DNA of 64,000 nucleotides from an uncultured Oscillospiraceae bacterium (GTDB lineage Bacteria; Bacillota; Clostridia; Oscillospirales; Acutalibacteraceae), in NCBI GenBank assembly GCA_900541565.1, contig UQKB01000002.1, positions 1-64,000 of the forward strand. Reading direction: 5' to 3'. The number at the start of each line of letters is the position of its first letter. Positions within the stretch are counted from its first letter, which is position 1. The position numbers and the translations under genes are program-made. A model generated the notes under the pieces. It was not told the origin of the DNA. It ran no database searches and worked only from the letters and a program-made list of their open reading frames with translations. This document shows, one piece after another, positions 25,650 to 35,373 of the stretch.

Positions 25650-25808
25650 CACGGCAGGCACGCTTTATTTCGCCTGCAACCCCCGCTTTGTGCCGTTTAT
25701 GTGGCCTTGCGCTTGCAGGCTGCCCACCCCCCGTGATAAAGCGGCGCTTTCAAAACAATAAAAAAGGAGCGGTTGTGCGTTGGCACATCCGCTCCTTAAC
25801 GGTTGTTG
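25650..25808. other. Intergenic DNA with terminator of the dehydratase-activase operon
   Basis: Nothing coding is seen. The terminator at 25757-25797 ends the minus-strand operon: AAGGAGCGG pairs with CCGCTCCTT and a TTTTTTATTGTTTT tract follows on the minus strand. Confidence 0.6.
25757..25797 (-). terminator. Terminator of the 2-hydroxyacyl-CoA dehydratase activase operon
   Basis: A 9-bp stem AAGGAGCGG/CCGCTCCTT with a 16-base loop and a long T tract on the minus strand, 12 bases past the stop codon. Confidence 0.9.
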
Positions 25809-27134
25809 TTATCCTTTTTTTACCGCTTTTTCTGTTTTTTCTGCACGCGCACGCTCTGCCTGCTGTATATCCTTTTTAAGCGCTTCCTTTGCTACGGCAA
25901 GCATAAGCTTAATGCGGTTTTCCTGGTTTACGCGCGGCGCACCCGGGTCGTAGTCGATTGCCACAATATTTGCCCGGTCGTCAATGCTTTTAATCTTGCG
26001 GATCATCCCTTTTCCGCATATATGGTTGGGCAGGCAGCCAAACGGTTGGGTACAAACAATGTTTGCATAGCCCGTTTCCGTAAGCTCCAGCATTTCTGCC
26101 GTTAAAAGCCAGCCCTCGCCCATTTTGCTGCCATAACCGATCACGCCCTTTACCAGTTCCTTTGTATGGCTGTATTTTCCGGGCGGTATAAAGCCATATT
26201 TGGCGGTGCTTTCGATCATAAGCGTTTCCATCTTTTCCAGATAGTCAAATAAAACCTTGATAATACCGTATTTTATTTTACTGCCGCCGTAAAGCTTAAT
26301 ATCCTCCAAGCGGTTGTCAACCTTAAACAGTGCAAAGCCCATAATACCGGGCACGCACACCTCGCAGTCCTGCTCCTGCAGGAACTGCTCCAGATTGTTG
26401 TTGCCAAGCCGCGCGTATTTTACGTAAATTTCTCCGACAACGCCCACCTTTACCTTGGGCGTCTTTTTTATGGGGATCTGCGAAAAAGATTTTGCAATTT
26501 CGTCTAAAATAGACCGCTGCTCCTTAACGGAAAAGCCCGTTCCGTTTTTAAACATCCCTGTTAATGTCTTGACCCATTTATCTACAAGCGCCATGCTTTC
26601 CCCGGGGTGTATCTCATAAGGCTTGGTCTGGTTGCTTAAAAGCATGAGCGTGTCGCCGTAAACGAGCGCGCCAATTGCGCGGCGGATCATGGGAAGCGTC
26701 AGGGAAAAGCCGCTGTTTTTTTCCAAACCGGACATATTCAGGGAAACTACGGGCACCTTTTCCAGCCCCGCTTTTTTCAACGCCTTCCTGAGCAAATGAA
26801 TATAATTGGAAGCACGGCACCCGCCGCCGGTCTGTGTAATCATCAGCGCCGTTTTGTCCAGATCATACTTCCCGCTTTGCAGTGCATGGATAAACTGGCC
26901 GATCACCAGCAGCGCGGGGTAGCAGGTATCGTTATGTACATATTTAAGCCCCACCTGCGCAATTTCCGGCCCTTCTGTGTCCAGCAGCACCGTTTTATAG
27001 CCATACATTTCAAACACGTTTTTAATCAGGTTAAAGTGGATCGGCGCCATCATAGGCAATAAAATGGTATACTCCTTTTTCATTTCCTTTGTAAAAAGCA
27101 GCCGGCCCGTCTTGTCGTAGGTAAGCTTTGCCAT
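25809..27134 (-). CDS. 2-hydroxyacyl-CoA dehydratase-related protein (DUF2229/activase partner)
   Basis: Soluble protein of 441 residues resembling the C-terminal part of long '2-hydroxyacyl-CoA dehydratase activase' proteins. Conserved-looking stretches include PMMAPIHFNLIKNVFEMYG, a Cys in HNDTCYPALLV, TQTGGGCRASNY and CTQPFGCLPNHICGKGM, whose cysteines could bind an Fe-S cluster. It lies 30 bases downstream of the activase gene and in the same reading frame, but two stop codons (TAA, TGA) and an AAGGAA ribosome binding site separate them. In related bacteria the same domains often occur in one protein of about 1400 residues. Substrate unknown; no dehydratase alpha/beta subunits are in the window. 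Confidence 0.82.
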   Translation of the reverse strand: MAKLTYDKTGRLLFTKEMKKEYTILLPMMAPIHFNLIKNVFEMYGYKTVLLDTEGPEIAQVGLKYVHNDTCYPALLVIGQFIHALQSGKYDLDKTALMITQTGGGCRASNYIHLLRKALKKAGLEKVPVVSLNMSGLEKNSGFSLTLPMIRRAIGALVYGDTLMLLSNQTKPYEIHPGESMALVDKWVKTLTGMFKNGTGFSVKEQRSILDEIAKSFSQIPIKKTPKVKVGVVGEIYVKYARLGNNNLEQFLQEQDCEVCVPGIMGFALFKVDNRLEDIKLYGGSKIKYGIIKVLFDYLEKMETLMIESTAKYGFIPPGKYSHTKELVKGVIGYGSKMGEGWLLTAEMLELTETGYANIVCTQPFGCLPNHICGKGMIRKIKSIDDRANIVAIDYDPGAPRVNQENRIKLMLAVAKEALKKDIQQAERARAEKTEKAVKKG

Positions 27135-27164
27135 AGTGCATCATTCCTTGCAATGTTGTCTGTC

Positions 27165-30107
27165 TTAAACAGTTGTGCGGTTGTCTGTGCTTTGATGGGC
27201 GCGCTGCTCTGCAATGGCTGCCAAAAGGCTCCGCACCCGAATTTTTACCGCACCGAGGTTTGTAATTTCGTCTATTTTTATCTGCGTGTAAATCTTTCCG
27301 TTTTTCTCCAGTATCTCTCTGACCTCGTCCGTTGTAATTGCGTCAACCCCGCAGCCGAACGAAACCAGCTGAATCAAATTCATATCTGCACGGCCGGCAA
27401 TGTACCGCGCGGCCGCATACAGGCGCGAATGGTACGTCCATTGGTTAAGCACCGTTGTACTGAATTTCTTCACACGGCAGCTTACAACGTCCTCAGAAAC
27501 AATGGCAACGTTAAAGCCCGTGATCAGCTTGTCGATCCCCTTGTTAATTTCCGGGTCTACATGATAGGGCCGGCCAGCCAGTACAATTATTTCCTTGCCT
27601 TCTTCTTCCGCCTGCTTAATAATTTCGTCGCCATGTCTGCGCACCTTTTCAAAATATGCGTCGTACTCCGCATAAGCTGCTTTGGCCGCCTGCTTTACTT
27701 CCTTTAGCGTAAGGCCGTCAAAATATTTTTCCAACGCCTGATGCGCCTTTTTGGGGAAGTCCCGCTTTCTGTGGATCCCCAGATATTCCTTAATAAAGGT
27801 CACGTTGGAAACGTCCTTCATATTGGCGGCGATAACCTCCGGATAATACGCCACCACCGGGCAATTATAATGGTTGTCGCCCAGGCCCTCATCCACATTA
27901 TAGGACAGGCACGGGTAAAATATGGTCTTTATGCCGCTGTCGATGAGTGTCTGCACATGGCCGTGCATCAGCTTTGCAGGATAGCACACCGTATCAGACG
28001 GGATTGTCTGCTGTCCCTTTGCGTACAGCTTTCTGTCCGACACCGGCGAAGCCACCACCTCAAACCCCAGCTTTGTAAAAAAGCTGTGCCAAAACGGAAG
28101 AAGCTCGTACATATTTAGCCCCATAGGAAGACCTATCTTCCCCCTGGGCCCCTTCTGCGGCTTATAAGATTGTAAAAGCCCCAGCTTATATTCGTACATG
28201 TTCAGCGTTTTTCCCGGCGCTTTTTTCGTTATTGGCCGCTCACAGCGGTTGCCGCCTATATATTTCCTGCCGTCTGCAAATTTGTTGACGGTCAGCCTGC
28301 AGTTGTTTTGGCACAGGCCGCAGGAAACAACCTGTATTTCATGCTGAAACGATTTAAGCGCCTGTGCGTCCAAAATTGTGCTTTTGCTGCCGGCCTTGGC
28401 CTCCTTGCTCTGCGCATAAAGCGCCGCACCGTATGCGCCCATCAGACCGGAAATAGAAGGCCGCACCACCTCAACGCCCATTTCTTTTTCAAAGGCGCGC
28501 AGCACCGCGTCGTTAAGGAAGGTTCCGCCCTGCACGACAATATGCTCCCCAAGCTCGTGCGGGCTGGACGCACGGATCACCTTGTACAGCGCGTTTTTTA
28601 CAACGCTGATAGAAAGCCCGGCAGAAATGTCCTCCATAGTTGCGCCGTCCTTTTGCGCTTGCTTGACAGAGCTGTTCATAAACACCGTACAGCGCGACCC
28701 CAAATCGACCGGCTGCTTTGCAAAAAGCCCAAGCTTTGAAAAATCCTCAATCTTGTATCCCAACGCATTTGCAAAGGTCTGCAAAAAGGAACCGCAGCCG
28801 GATGAGCACGCCTCATTTAAGAAAATGTTGTCAATCGTACCGTTGTGTATTTTAAAGCATTTAATGTCCTGCCCGCCAATATCAATAACAAATTCCACCT
28901 GCGGCATAAAGCGCTTTGCAGCAGAAAAATGCGCAACCGTTTCAACAATCCCGTAATCTACGCAAAATGCGTTTTTAATAATTTCTTCCCCATAGCCTGT
29001 AACGGCCGAAGCCGCAATCTCAAGATCCGGGCGCAGCGCATACAGCTCTTCTAAAAAGCTTTTGATAATCGGCACCGGATTCCCGCTGTTGGGCTGATAT
29101 TTAGAATACAGCAGTTCCCCGTTTTGCCCCATAACAACAGACTTTACCGTTGTAGAGCCTGCGTCCATGCCAACATATACGCTGCCCCGATAGCTTTTCA
29201 GATCTTTTTTTTCCACATCCGCCTGGCTGTGGCGCCGTACAAAGGCTTCATACGCCTGCTTATTTTCAAACAGGGGCTTGTTAAATGCAAAATTCCCACT
29301 GCCGCTGTAATGCTCCACCTTCTCAATTACAGCATCAAAATCCACCGCTTTTTCTGCGCACAGTGCCGCACCGCAAGCCACATAATACAGCGAATTTTCG
29401 GGACATACACCCTTTGTCTGCAAAACCTTATCAAAGCGCAGGCGCAGGCGTGACATAAACGTAAGCGGGCCGCCCAAATATACAACGTTCCCCTTAATTT
29501 CCCGGCCCTGCGCAAGCCCTGCAACCGTCTGGTTTACAACTGCGGCAAAAATGCTTTCGGCAATATCGCTTTTTCTTGCCCCCTGGTTTAAAAGCGGCTG
29601 AATATCCGTTTTTGCAAACACACCGCAGCGGGAAGCTATGGTATACGTTTTTTCATGCTCAGAAGCCAGCGCATCCATCTGCTCCAGCGGCACATTTAAA
29701 AGTGTTGCCATCTGGTCAATAAACGCTCCCGTGCCGCCGGCACAGGAACCGTTCATCCTTACCTCCATACCGCCTGTAAGGAAAAGGATCTTTGCATCCT
29801 CGCCGCCCAGCTCAATAATAACGTCTGTTCCCGGTATAAAGGTATTTGCCGCCACTCTTGTGGCATATACCTCCTGAACAAAATCCAGCCCACAACGGTC
29901 TGCAACACCCATACCGGCAGAACCGGACAGCGCAATCAGCGCGTGCTCCGCACCCTTGACCTCACGGCGCACCACACTTAATATGTCTGCAATTTTCTGC
30001 GTAATCTGAGAATAGTGGCGCTCGTATGTCTTATATATTATTTTATTTTCATCGCTTAACACAACACATTTTACCGTCGTTGAGCCAATATCCAATCCTA
30101 TTCTCAA
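27165..30107 (-). CDS. Long acyl-CoA dehydratase activase with two ATPase domains
   Basis: Protein of 980 residues with two BcrAD/BadF/HgdC-type ATPase domains in tandem: GLDIGSTTVKCVV at the N-terminus and GMDAGSTTVKSVV near residue 320. Each has a cluster-binding Cys pair (GSCAGGTGAF and ASRCGVF; ACSSGCGSF and GSRCTVF). HgdC-type activators use ATP to inject one electron into a 2-hydroxyacyl-CoA dehydratase through a bridging 4Fe-4S cluster. The C-terminal third (from about 600: CGLCQNNC, CERPI, GLPMGLNMYELLPFW) is a DUF2229-like region. The long version is widespread in gut anaerobes and its target is not known. Operon partner is the gene at 25809-27134. Confidence 0.87.
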   Translation of the reverse strand: MRIGLDIGSTTVKCVVLSDENKIIYKTYERHYSQITQKIADILSVVRREVKGAEHALIALSGSAGMGVADRCGLDFVQEVYATRVAANTFIPGTDVIIELGGEDAKILFLTGGMEVRMNGSCAGGTGAFIDQMATLLNVPLEQMDALASEHEKTYTIASRCGVFAKTDIQPLLNQGARKSDIAESIFAAVVNQTVAGLAQGREIKGNVVYLGGPLTFMSRLRLRFDKVLQTKGVCPENSLYYVACGAALCAEKAVDFDAVIEKVEHYSGSGNFAFNKPLFENKQAYEAFVRRHSQADVEKKDLKSYRGSVYVGMDAGSTTVKSVVMGQNGELLYSKYQPNSGNPVPIIKSFLEELYALRPDLEIAASAVTGYGEEIIKNAFCVDYGIVETVAHFSAAKRFMPQVEFVIDIGGQDIKCFKIHNGTIDNIFLNEACSSGCGSFLQTFANALGYKIEDFSKLGLFAKQPVDLGSRCTVFMNSSVKQAQKDGATMEDISAGLSISVVKNALYKVIRASSPHELGEHIVVQGGTFLNDAVLRAFEKEMGVEVVRPSISGLMGAYGAALYAQSKEAKAGSKSTILDAQALKSFQHEIQVVSCGLCQNNCRLTVNKFADGRKYIGGNRCERPITKKAPGKTLNMYEYKLGLLQSYKPQKGPRGKIGLPMGLNMYELLPFWHSFFTKLGFEVVASPVSDRKLYAKGQQTIPSDTVCYPAKLMHGHVQTLIDSGIKTIFYPCLSYNVDEGLGDNHYNCPVVAYYPEVIAANMKDVSNVTFIKEYLGIHRKRDFPKKAHQALEKYFDGLTLKEVKQAAKAAYAEYDAYFEKVRRHGDEIIKQAEEEGKEIIVLAGRPYHVDPEINKGIDKLITGFNVAIVSEDVVSCRVKKFSTTVLNQWTYHSRLYAAARYIAGRADMNLIQLVSFGCGVDAITTDEVREILEKNGKIYTQIKIDEITNLGAVKIRVRSLLAAIAEQRAHQSTDNRTTV

Positions 30108-30481
30108 AACGCCGACCCTCCCAAAAAGCTATTATATTATTATATAATAAAGCGTACTGCGTTTAATTCTAAAGAAAAACAAAAACTAAATTGTGAAAAA
30201 ATTAACAACTTATTAAAAATTTGCTTTTTTCGACTCTTTACCTGAAAGTCCACTACCATTTATAACACACCGTACCGCACATTGTAAAGTGTAAATATGT
30301 GGTGGCTGCCGCTGCTTCCAAACCCTGTACAGCCATGCCATGATCAGCCGCAGCGCCGGCAAACCTGCCTGCCGTACGGCCCCCTTTTTCTTTACATGCC
30401 CACGCAAAGGCACAGGGCACATGCAAAAAAACAGGCACAAAGCTTTGTGCCTGTTAAAAACGCATAAACTGCACGTTTTGC
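30108..30481. other. Intergenic region with AT-rich promoter area and a terminator
   Basis: About 370 bases. The stretch 30120-30180, with several TATATTA runs, probably holds the activase promoter, although no clear -35/-10 pair stands out. The terminator of the citrate synthase operon is at 30424-30455. The middle part, 30250-30420, is unremarkable. Confidence 0.5.
30424..30460 (-). terminator. Terminator of the ilvB-cimA-gltA operon
   Basis: A perfect palindrome centred on AAAGCTTT, AACAGGCACAAAG with its complement, followed on the minus strand by TTTTTTGCAT. Confidence 0.9.
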
Positions 30482-31849
30482 TTACCTGTCCTGGATCTGC
30501 ACATAGGGCCGCCTTTCCTGCACATTCATATACGCAGGACGGATAATCTTGCTTGGATTGACCAGCTCTTCAATTCTGTGGGCGCTCCAACCGGCAATCC
30601 TTGCAATTGCAAACAGCGGCGTATAAAGCTCGGTGGGCAAATCCAACATGCTGTAAACAAAGCCGCTGTAAAAGTCCACATTGGCGCTTACACCCTTGTA
30701 AATCTTTCTTTCCTTTGCAATGATCTGCGATGCAAGCTTTGCCACATTCGAATACAGGATAAATTCGTCCTCCCTGCCCTTTTCCTTGGAAAGGCTTTCC
30801 ACAAAGTGCTTAAAGACCCGCGCTCTGGGGTCGGAAAGCGAATAAATGGCATGGCCCATCCCATAAACCAGGCCGGATTTATCAAACGCTTCTTTATGTA
30901 AGATCTTCCTGACATACGCGCCGATTTCTTCTTCGTCTTTATAATCCTTTACATGCGCCTTAATGTCGTCAAACATCTGCACAACCTTAATATTGGCACC
31001 GCCGTGCTTCGGCCCTTTTAAAGAACCAAGCGCCGCCGCTATGGCAGAGTAGGTATCTGTTCCGGAAGAGGTTACAACATGCGTGGTAAAGGTAGAGTTG
31101 TTCCCGCCGCCGTGCTCTGCGTGAAGCACCAGCGCCATATCCAGAAGCTTTGCCTCCAGCCGCGTATATTTGCTGTCCAGCCTTAACATATATAAAATAT
31201 TTTCCGCTGTAGAAAGCTCCGGCTGGGGGGTGTGGATCACAAGGCTTTTGTTTTCATGATAATAGCCGTAAGCCTGAAAGCCGTAAACAGACAAAATCGG
31301 GAAAAGCGATATCAGCTGCAAACATTGCCGCAGCACATTCGGGATAGAAGTATCCTCCGGGTTTTCATCGTAAGAATACAGCGTCAAAACGCTTCTTGCC
31401 ATCGCGTTCATGATATCCTTGCTGGGGGATTTCATAATAATATCGCGCACAAAACTTGTAGGAAGCGTACGGTAATAGTCAAGCAGTTGCGTAAATTGAT
31501 TCAACTCCTCCTGGGTTGGAAGCTTTCCAAACAGAAGAAGATAGGTGACCTCTTCAAAACCAAACCTCTCATCCCTGATAAAGCCCTTTACAATTTCCTC
31601 CACATCGTAGCCCCTGTAAAACAGCTTGCCGTCCACAGGAATCCGTTTGCCGTCCACAAGCTCTGTAGAGCAGACCTCTGAAATCTCCGTAAGGCCGGTA
31701 AGCACGCCCTGCCCGTTTAAATCGCGCAGCCCCCTTTTTACGTCATACTTTGTATATAGCGTCGGATCGATGCTGCTGTTTTTTATACACATCTCACTTA
31801 AAGCCATAACCTCCGGGGTAATTTCGCTGAACTTGTTTTTAGCCTGCAT
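30482..31849 (-). CDS. gltA: Citrate synthase
   Basis: Condenses acetyl-CoA with oxaloacetate to citrate, the first step toward 2-oxoglutarate and glutamate. About 455 residues. Active-site segments visible: LHAEHGGGNNSTF, KGPKHGGAN and YGMGHAIYSLSDPRA. The start at 31849 (MQAKNKF) is chosen over the longer frame because AAGGAG lies 10 bases upstream. It is the third gene behind ilvB and cimA, after a gap of 177 bases, and ends at the strong terminator. Whether it shares the isoleucine T-box transcript or has its own promoter in that gap cannot be told by eye. A 2-methylcitrate-type activity is possible but less likely. Confidence 0.92.
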   Translation of the reverse strand: MQAKNKFSEITPEVMALSEMCIKNSSIDPTLYTKYDVKRGLRDLNGQGVLTGLTEISEVCSTELVDGKRIPVDGKLFYRGYDVEEIVKGFIRDERFGFEEVTYLLLFGKLPTQEELNQFTQLLDYYRTLPTSFVRDIIMKSPSKDIMNAMARSVLTLYSYDENPEDTSIPNVLRQCLQLISLFPILSVYGFQAYGYYHENKSLVIHTPQPELSTAENILYMLRLDSKYTRLEAKLLDMALVLHAEHGGGNNSTFTTHVVTSSGTDTYSAIAAALGSLKGPKHGGANIKVVQMFDDIKAHVKDYKDEEEIGAYVRKILHKEAFDKSGLVYGMGHAIYSLSDPRARVFKHFVESLSKEKGREDEFILYSNVAKLASQIIAKERKIYKGVSANVDFYSGFVYSMLDLPTELYTPLFAIARIAGWSAHRIEELVNPSKIIRPAYMNVQERRPYVQIQDR

Positions 31850-32026
31850 ATTCCTCACTCCTTTTCCTGTTTTGGGTAAGCGCCGCGGGACACGTCGGGC
31901 GGCTCTTAATAAATGAATAAAAGTCATCTACTGTTTTCTATTATACATGATTTCCGGAAGAAAAACAAACCTTTTACTGCATAAAATATGAATATTCCGT
32001 TAACATTTCCTGCAAAATCCCGTATC

Positions 32027-33598
32027 TTATGCTTGCGCGTCTGTAATCAGTTTATATTCTATGGATTCCGTAAGCGCCAGGCGGCTGGCTTCCACCACGT
32101 CCTGCGACACGCCCACCGTCGTCCAGACACGCCCGCCGTCTGTAGAGGTGATCAAAACACGCACAACGGCACCGGTTGCCTGTTTGGAATCCATCACCCT
32201 AACCTTATAGTCGATCAGACGCATTTTTTTAAGCGAAGGATAAAAAACCTCCAACGCGGCGCGCAGCGCTTTGTCTATTGCGTTGATCGGTCCGTTGCCC
32301 TCGGCCGCCATCAGCTGGTCTTGCTCGCCCACCCGGATTTTAACCGTAGCTGTAGCGCTGTAATTTTGCTCACATGGGCGGCCCGTTACAATTTTATAAT
32401 TGGTCAGCTCAAAAAAGGGCCGATAGCTCCCAAGGGTCTTGCGCACCAGCATTTCAAAGCTGGAATCTGCGCCTTCAAACTGATAGCCCTCCTGCTCCTT
32501 TTTTTTGAGCGCATTTAAAATACGCGTTGTCTGGGGACTGTCCTTGGTGATGTGCGGGTCTATTTTCTTCACCTTTTCCAGCACTGCCGTGCGCCCGGAC
32601 ATTTCCGACATCAAAAACCGCCTTTCATTTCCAACGCTTTCCGGCTTGATATGCTCAAAAGACCGCGGAAGCTTCAGCACACCGTCGGCATGCATCCCCG
32701 CTTTATGCGCAAACGCGCTAGTCCCGACAAACGGTTCGTTTTTCTTAATGGAAGTATTGGAAATCTCCGCTATTTCACGGGCAGTTGCAGTAAGCCGCTT
32801 GAGGTTTTCCTGCGGTATGCAGTCTATATGCATTTTAAGCAATAGATTGGGAAGAATGGAGCACAGGTTTGCGTTGCCGCAACGCTCCCCAATGCCCAAA
32901 AACGTACCCTGCACCTGAACAGCGCCCGCCTTGACCGCCATAATGGTGTTTGCAACAGCCATCGCACGGTCATTGTGCGTATGAATGCCTACTCTGCCCC
33001 CAAACTGATCGTTTACTTTTTTTGTAATTTCAAAAATTTCATCCGGAAACGCCGCCCCGTTTGTGTCGCACAGAACAAGGCGGTCCGCCCCCGCGTCACA
33101 GGCGGCCTGCAATGCCTGCATGGCAAACTGGGGATCGTCCTTATATCCGTCAAAGAAATGCTCAGCGTCAAAAAACACGGTCTTTCCCTGTTCCTTCAAA
33201 TACCTGCATGTATCAAAAATCATCTGCAGGTTTTCCTGCGCCGTTGTAGACAGGATTTCCTTCACATGCAAGCGCCAGCACTTTCCAAAAACGGCAACGG
33301 CGGACGTATTTGCAGAAAGCAGGGCTTGAATATTTTTGTCCTGCTCAACCTGTACGTTTTTCCGTCTGGTGCTCCCAAAGGCCACCAGTCGCGCATGAAG
33401 CAGCGAAAGCGTACCTGCGCGCCGGAAAAATTCCAGATCCTTTGGATTGGATCCGGGATTTCCCGCTTCAATATACTGTATGCCTATCTGGTCAAGTGCC
33501 TTTACAATACTGAGCTTATCCTCAACAGAAAAGGAAATGCCCTCCCCCTGGGCGCCGTCGCGCAATGTAGAGTCGAGTATTTCAACAACCGGCTTCAT
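32027..33598 (-). CDS. cimA: (R)-citramalate synthase
   Basis: Makes citramalate from pyruvate and acetyl-CoA, the entry to a threonine-independent route to 2-oxobutyrate and isoleucine. About 523 residues, the usual size. The N-terminal HMGL-like TIM barrel has ILDSTLRDGAQGEGISFS, GIHTHNDRAMAVANT and GERCGNANL; the C-terminal LeuA-type regulatory domain starts near residue 360. The motif DGAQGEG and the length favour CimA over 2-isopropylmalate synthase. Start at 33598 with AAAGGGTGG. It lies 32 bases behind ilvB, under the isoleucine T-box, which agrees with this role. Confidence 0.93.
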   Translation of the reverse strand: MKPVVEILDSTLRDGAQGEGISFSVEDKLSIVKALDQIGIQYIEAGNPGSNPKDLEFFRRAGTLSLLHARLVAFGSTRRKNVQVEQDKNIQALLSANTSAVAVFGKCWRLHVKEILSTTAQENLQMIFDTCRYLKEQGKTVFFDAEHFFDGYKDDPQFAMQALQAACDAGADRLVLCDTNGAAFPDEIFEITKKVNDQFGGRVGIHTHNDRAMAVANTIMAVKAGAVQVQGTFLGIGERCGNANLCSILPNLLLKMHIDCIPQENLKRLTATAREIAEISNTSIKKNEPFVGTSAFAHKAGMHADGVLKLPRSFEHIKPESVGNERRFLMSEMSGRTAVLEKVKKIDPHITKDSPQTTRILNALKKKEQEGYQFEGADSSFEMLVRKTLGSYRPFFELTNYKIVTGRPCEQNYSATATVKIRVGEQDQLMAAEGNGPINAIDKALRAALEVFYPSLKKMRLIDYKVRVMDSKQATGAVVRVLITSTDGGRVWTTVGVSQDVVEASRLALTESIEYKLITDAQA

Positions 33599-33630
33599 AA
33601 AAAACCACCCTTTCTCAGCCCGCCTGCCTC

Positions 33631-35301
33631 TTACCATAAATCCAAAATCATATCGTCCGCCGTTTTCCCCGGGGGGATCATCGGCAGCACGTTTTCATCC
33701 GGCGAAATACGGAAATCTATCACAACCGGCGCGTGCAGCCCGTACGCTTTTTCTACCACCGGCGCAACCTCCTGATAAGAATCAACCGTCATCGCCTCTA
33801 TTCCAAACGCCCTTGCAAGCGCTGCAAAATCTGTGGACCGGTGCGGGTCGGTCTGTGAAAATCGTCCGCCGTAAAACAGCTTCTGCCATTGCCGCACCAT
33901 CCCTAAAACAGAGTTGTTCATAATCGCAACCACTACCGGCAGCTTATACGATTTAAGCGTCACAAGCTCGTTTAAATTCATATGAAAGCTGCCGTCGCCT
34001 GTAATCAGCGTCACGCGCTTGTGCGGAAGCGCCGCCTGCGCGCCGATCGCCGCGCCCATACCAAAGCCCATTGTTCCAAGCCCGCCGGAAGTCAAAAAGG
34101 TCCGCGGCCGGTTAAAGCTGCATTCCTGCGCCGTCCACATCTGGTGCTGGCCAACATCTGTGACAATTCTGTCTTCATCATCCTTTTGACGGCAGAGCGC
34201 TTGTAAAATATACTGCGGCGTGGGCAGCCCTTGCCGGCTGACGGCCTTTTTCGGCGCCTCTTTCTTCCATTGCTGTATCTGCCCAAGCCATGCGGTATGC
34301 TTCTGCGGCTGTATATGGCGCATCCACTGGCGCAGCACCGTCTTTACATCTCCGCACAGCCAGCAATCCGCCTTTACGTTTTTGTGGATCTCCCTTTGGT
34401 CAATATCTACATGTAAAATCTTTGCGCGTTCCCTAAAGCGCGCCCGGTCGCCCGCCACCCGGTCGGAAAACCGTGCGCCCAGCGCAAGGATCAGGTCGGC
34501 CTGCCTGGTCGCAAGGCCTGTTTCATAAACGCCGTGCATGCCTATATTTCCTGCAAACAGCGGATGGCTGCCCGGTATGGCTCCCATTCCCATCAAAGAG
34601 CAGCACACCGGCGCGTCAATCCTTTCTGCAAAAGCTGCAAGCTCTTTTGACGCATCCGCGCTGATTACGCCGCCACCTGCGTAAATCAGCGGGCGCTGTG
34701 CCGCTTCAACCAGGCGTGCTGCCTGCTCCAGCTCTTTTTCTGACGGCAGCGTCGGCGGCTGCGGTTTTTCCGGCGTTTCTTTTTGATATTCCGTTTCAAG
34801 CGCCGTAATATCCTTTGGAATATCAACCAGCACCGGTCCCTTTCTTCCTGTTTGCGCAATAAAAAACGCCTTTCTGATCGTAGGGGCAAGCTCCTGCGGG
34901 CGCATAACCTGGAAGCTTGCTTTTGTCACGGGCTTTACAATGTCCTTTATATTGACCTCCTGAAAGCTGTCGCGTCCCAGCAAATCGCGCGACACGTTGC
35001 CCGTAATGGCTACGATCGGGGAAGAATCCATATAAGCCGAAGCAATCCCCGTAACCAGGTTTGTCGCGCCGGGACCGGAGGTCGCAATCACAACGCCTGT
35101 TTTTCCTGTTGCGCGCGCATATCCGTCCGCCGCGTGCGCGGCGCCCTGCTCATGGGCCGTCATAATATGCCGGATCTGTTCGCTGTACATGTAAAGCGCG
35201 TCATAAATATCCAGCACCGCGCCGCCCGGATACCCAAATACGGTATCCACACCCTGCTCTAAAAGGCATTCTGCAAGCACTTTTGCTCCTGTCAGTTTCA
35301 T
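33631..35301 (-). CDS. ilvB: Acetolactate synthase large subunit
   Basis: Thiamine-diphosphate enzyme of branched-chain amino acid synthesis; makes acetolactate (valine, leucine) or acetohydroxybutyrate (isoleucine). The 556-residue protein has the catalytic region GYPGGAVLDIYDALY, the glutamate in HEQGAAHAADGYARATGK, the FAD-type middle domain, and the TPP motif GDGSFHMNLNEL...NNSVLGMV. The start at 35301 is preceded by GGGTGGA; the longer frame runs into the T-box terminator. No ilvN small subunit is present next to it. First gene of the T-box controlled operon with cimA. Confidence 0.94.
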   Translation of the reverse strand: MKLTGAKVLAECLLEQGVDTVFGYPGGAVLDIYDALYMYSEQIRHIMTAHEQGAAHAADGYARATGKTGVVIATSGPGATNLVTGIASAYMDSSPIVAITGNVSRDLLGRDSFQEVNIKDIVKPVTKASFQVMRPQELAPTIRKAFFIAQTGRKGPVLVDIPKDITALETEYQKETPEKPQPPTLPSEKELEQAARLVEAAQRPLIYAGGGVISADASKELAAFAERIDAPVCCSLMGMGAIPGSHPLFAGNIGMHGVYETGLATRQADLILALGARFSDRVAGDRARFRERAKILHVDIDQREIHKNVKADCWLCGDVKTVLRQWMRHIQPQKHTAWLGQIQQWKKEAPKKAVSRQGLPTPQYILQALCRQKDDEDRIVTDVGQHQMWTAQECSFNRPRTFLTSGGLGTMGFGMGAAIGAQAALPHKRVTLITGDGSFHMNLNELVTLKSYKLPVVVAIMNNSVLGMVRQWQKLFYGGRFSQTDPHRSTDFAALARAFGIEAMTVDSYQEVAPVVEKAYGLHAPVVIDFRISPDENVLPMIPPGKTADDMILDLW

Positions 35302-35373
35302 TATTTTCCACCCAATCCTGTTTTTCGTATAAATGCGCACGCTGGCCGCCCCTGGGCAAATGCCGGTATCAAT

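Noticed and set aside
27135..27164. Frameshift or sequencing error splitting the activase
   Set aside because: The two genes are in the same frame but separated by two independent in-frame stops, with a proper AAGGAA site before the second ATG; a real gene boundary is more likely.
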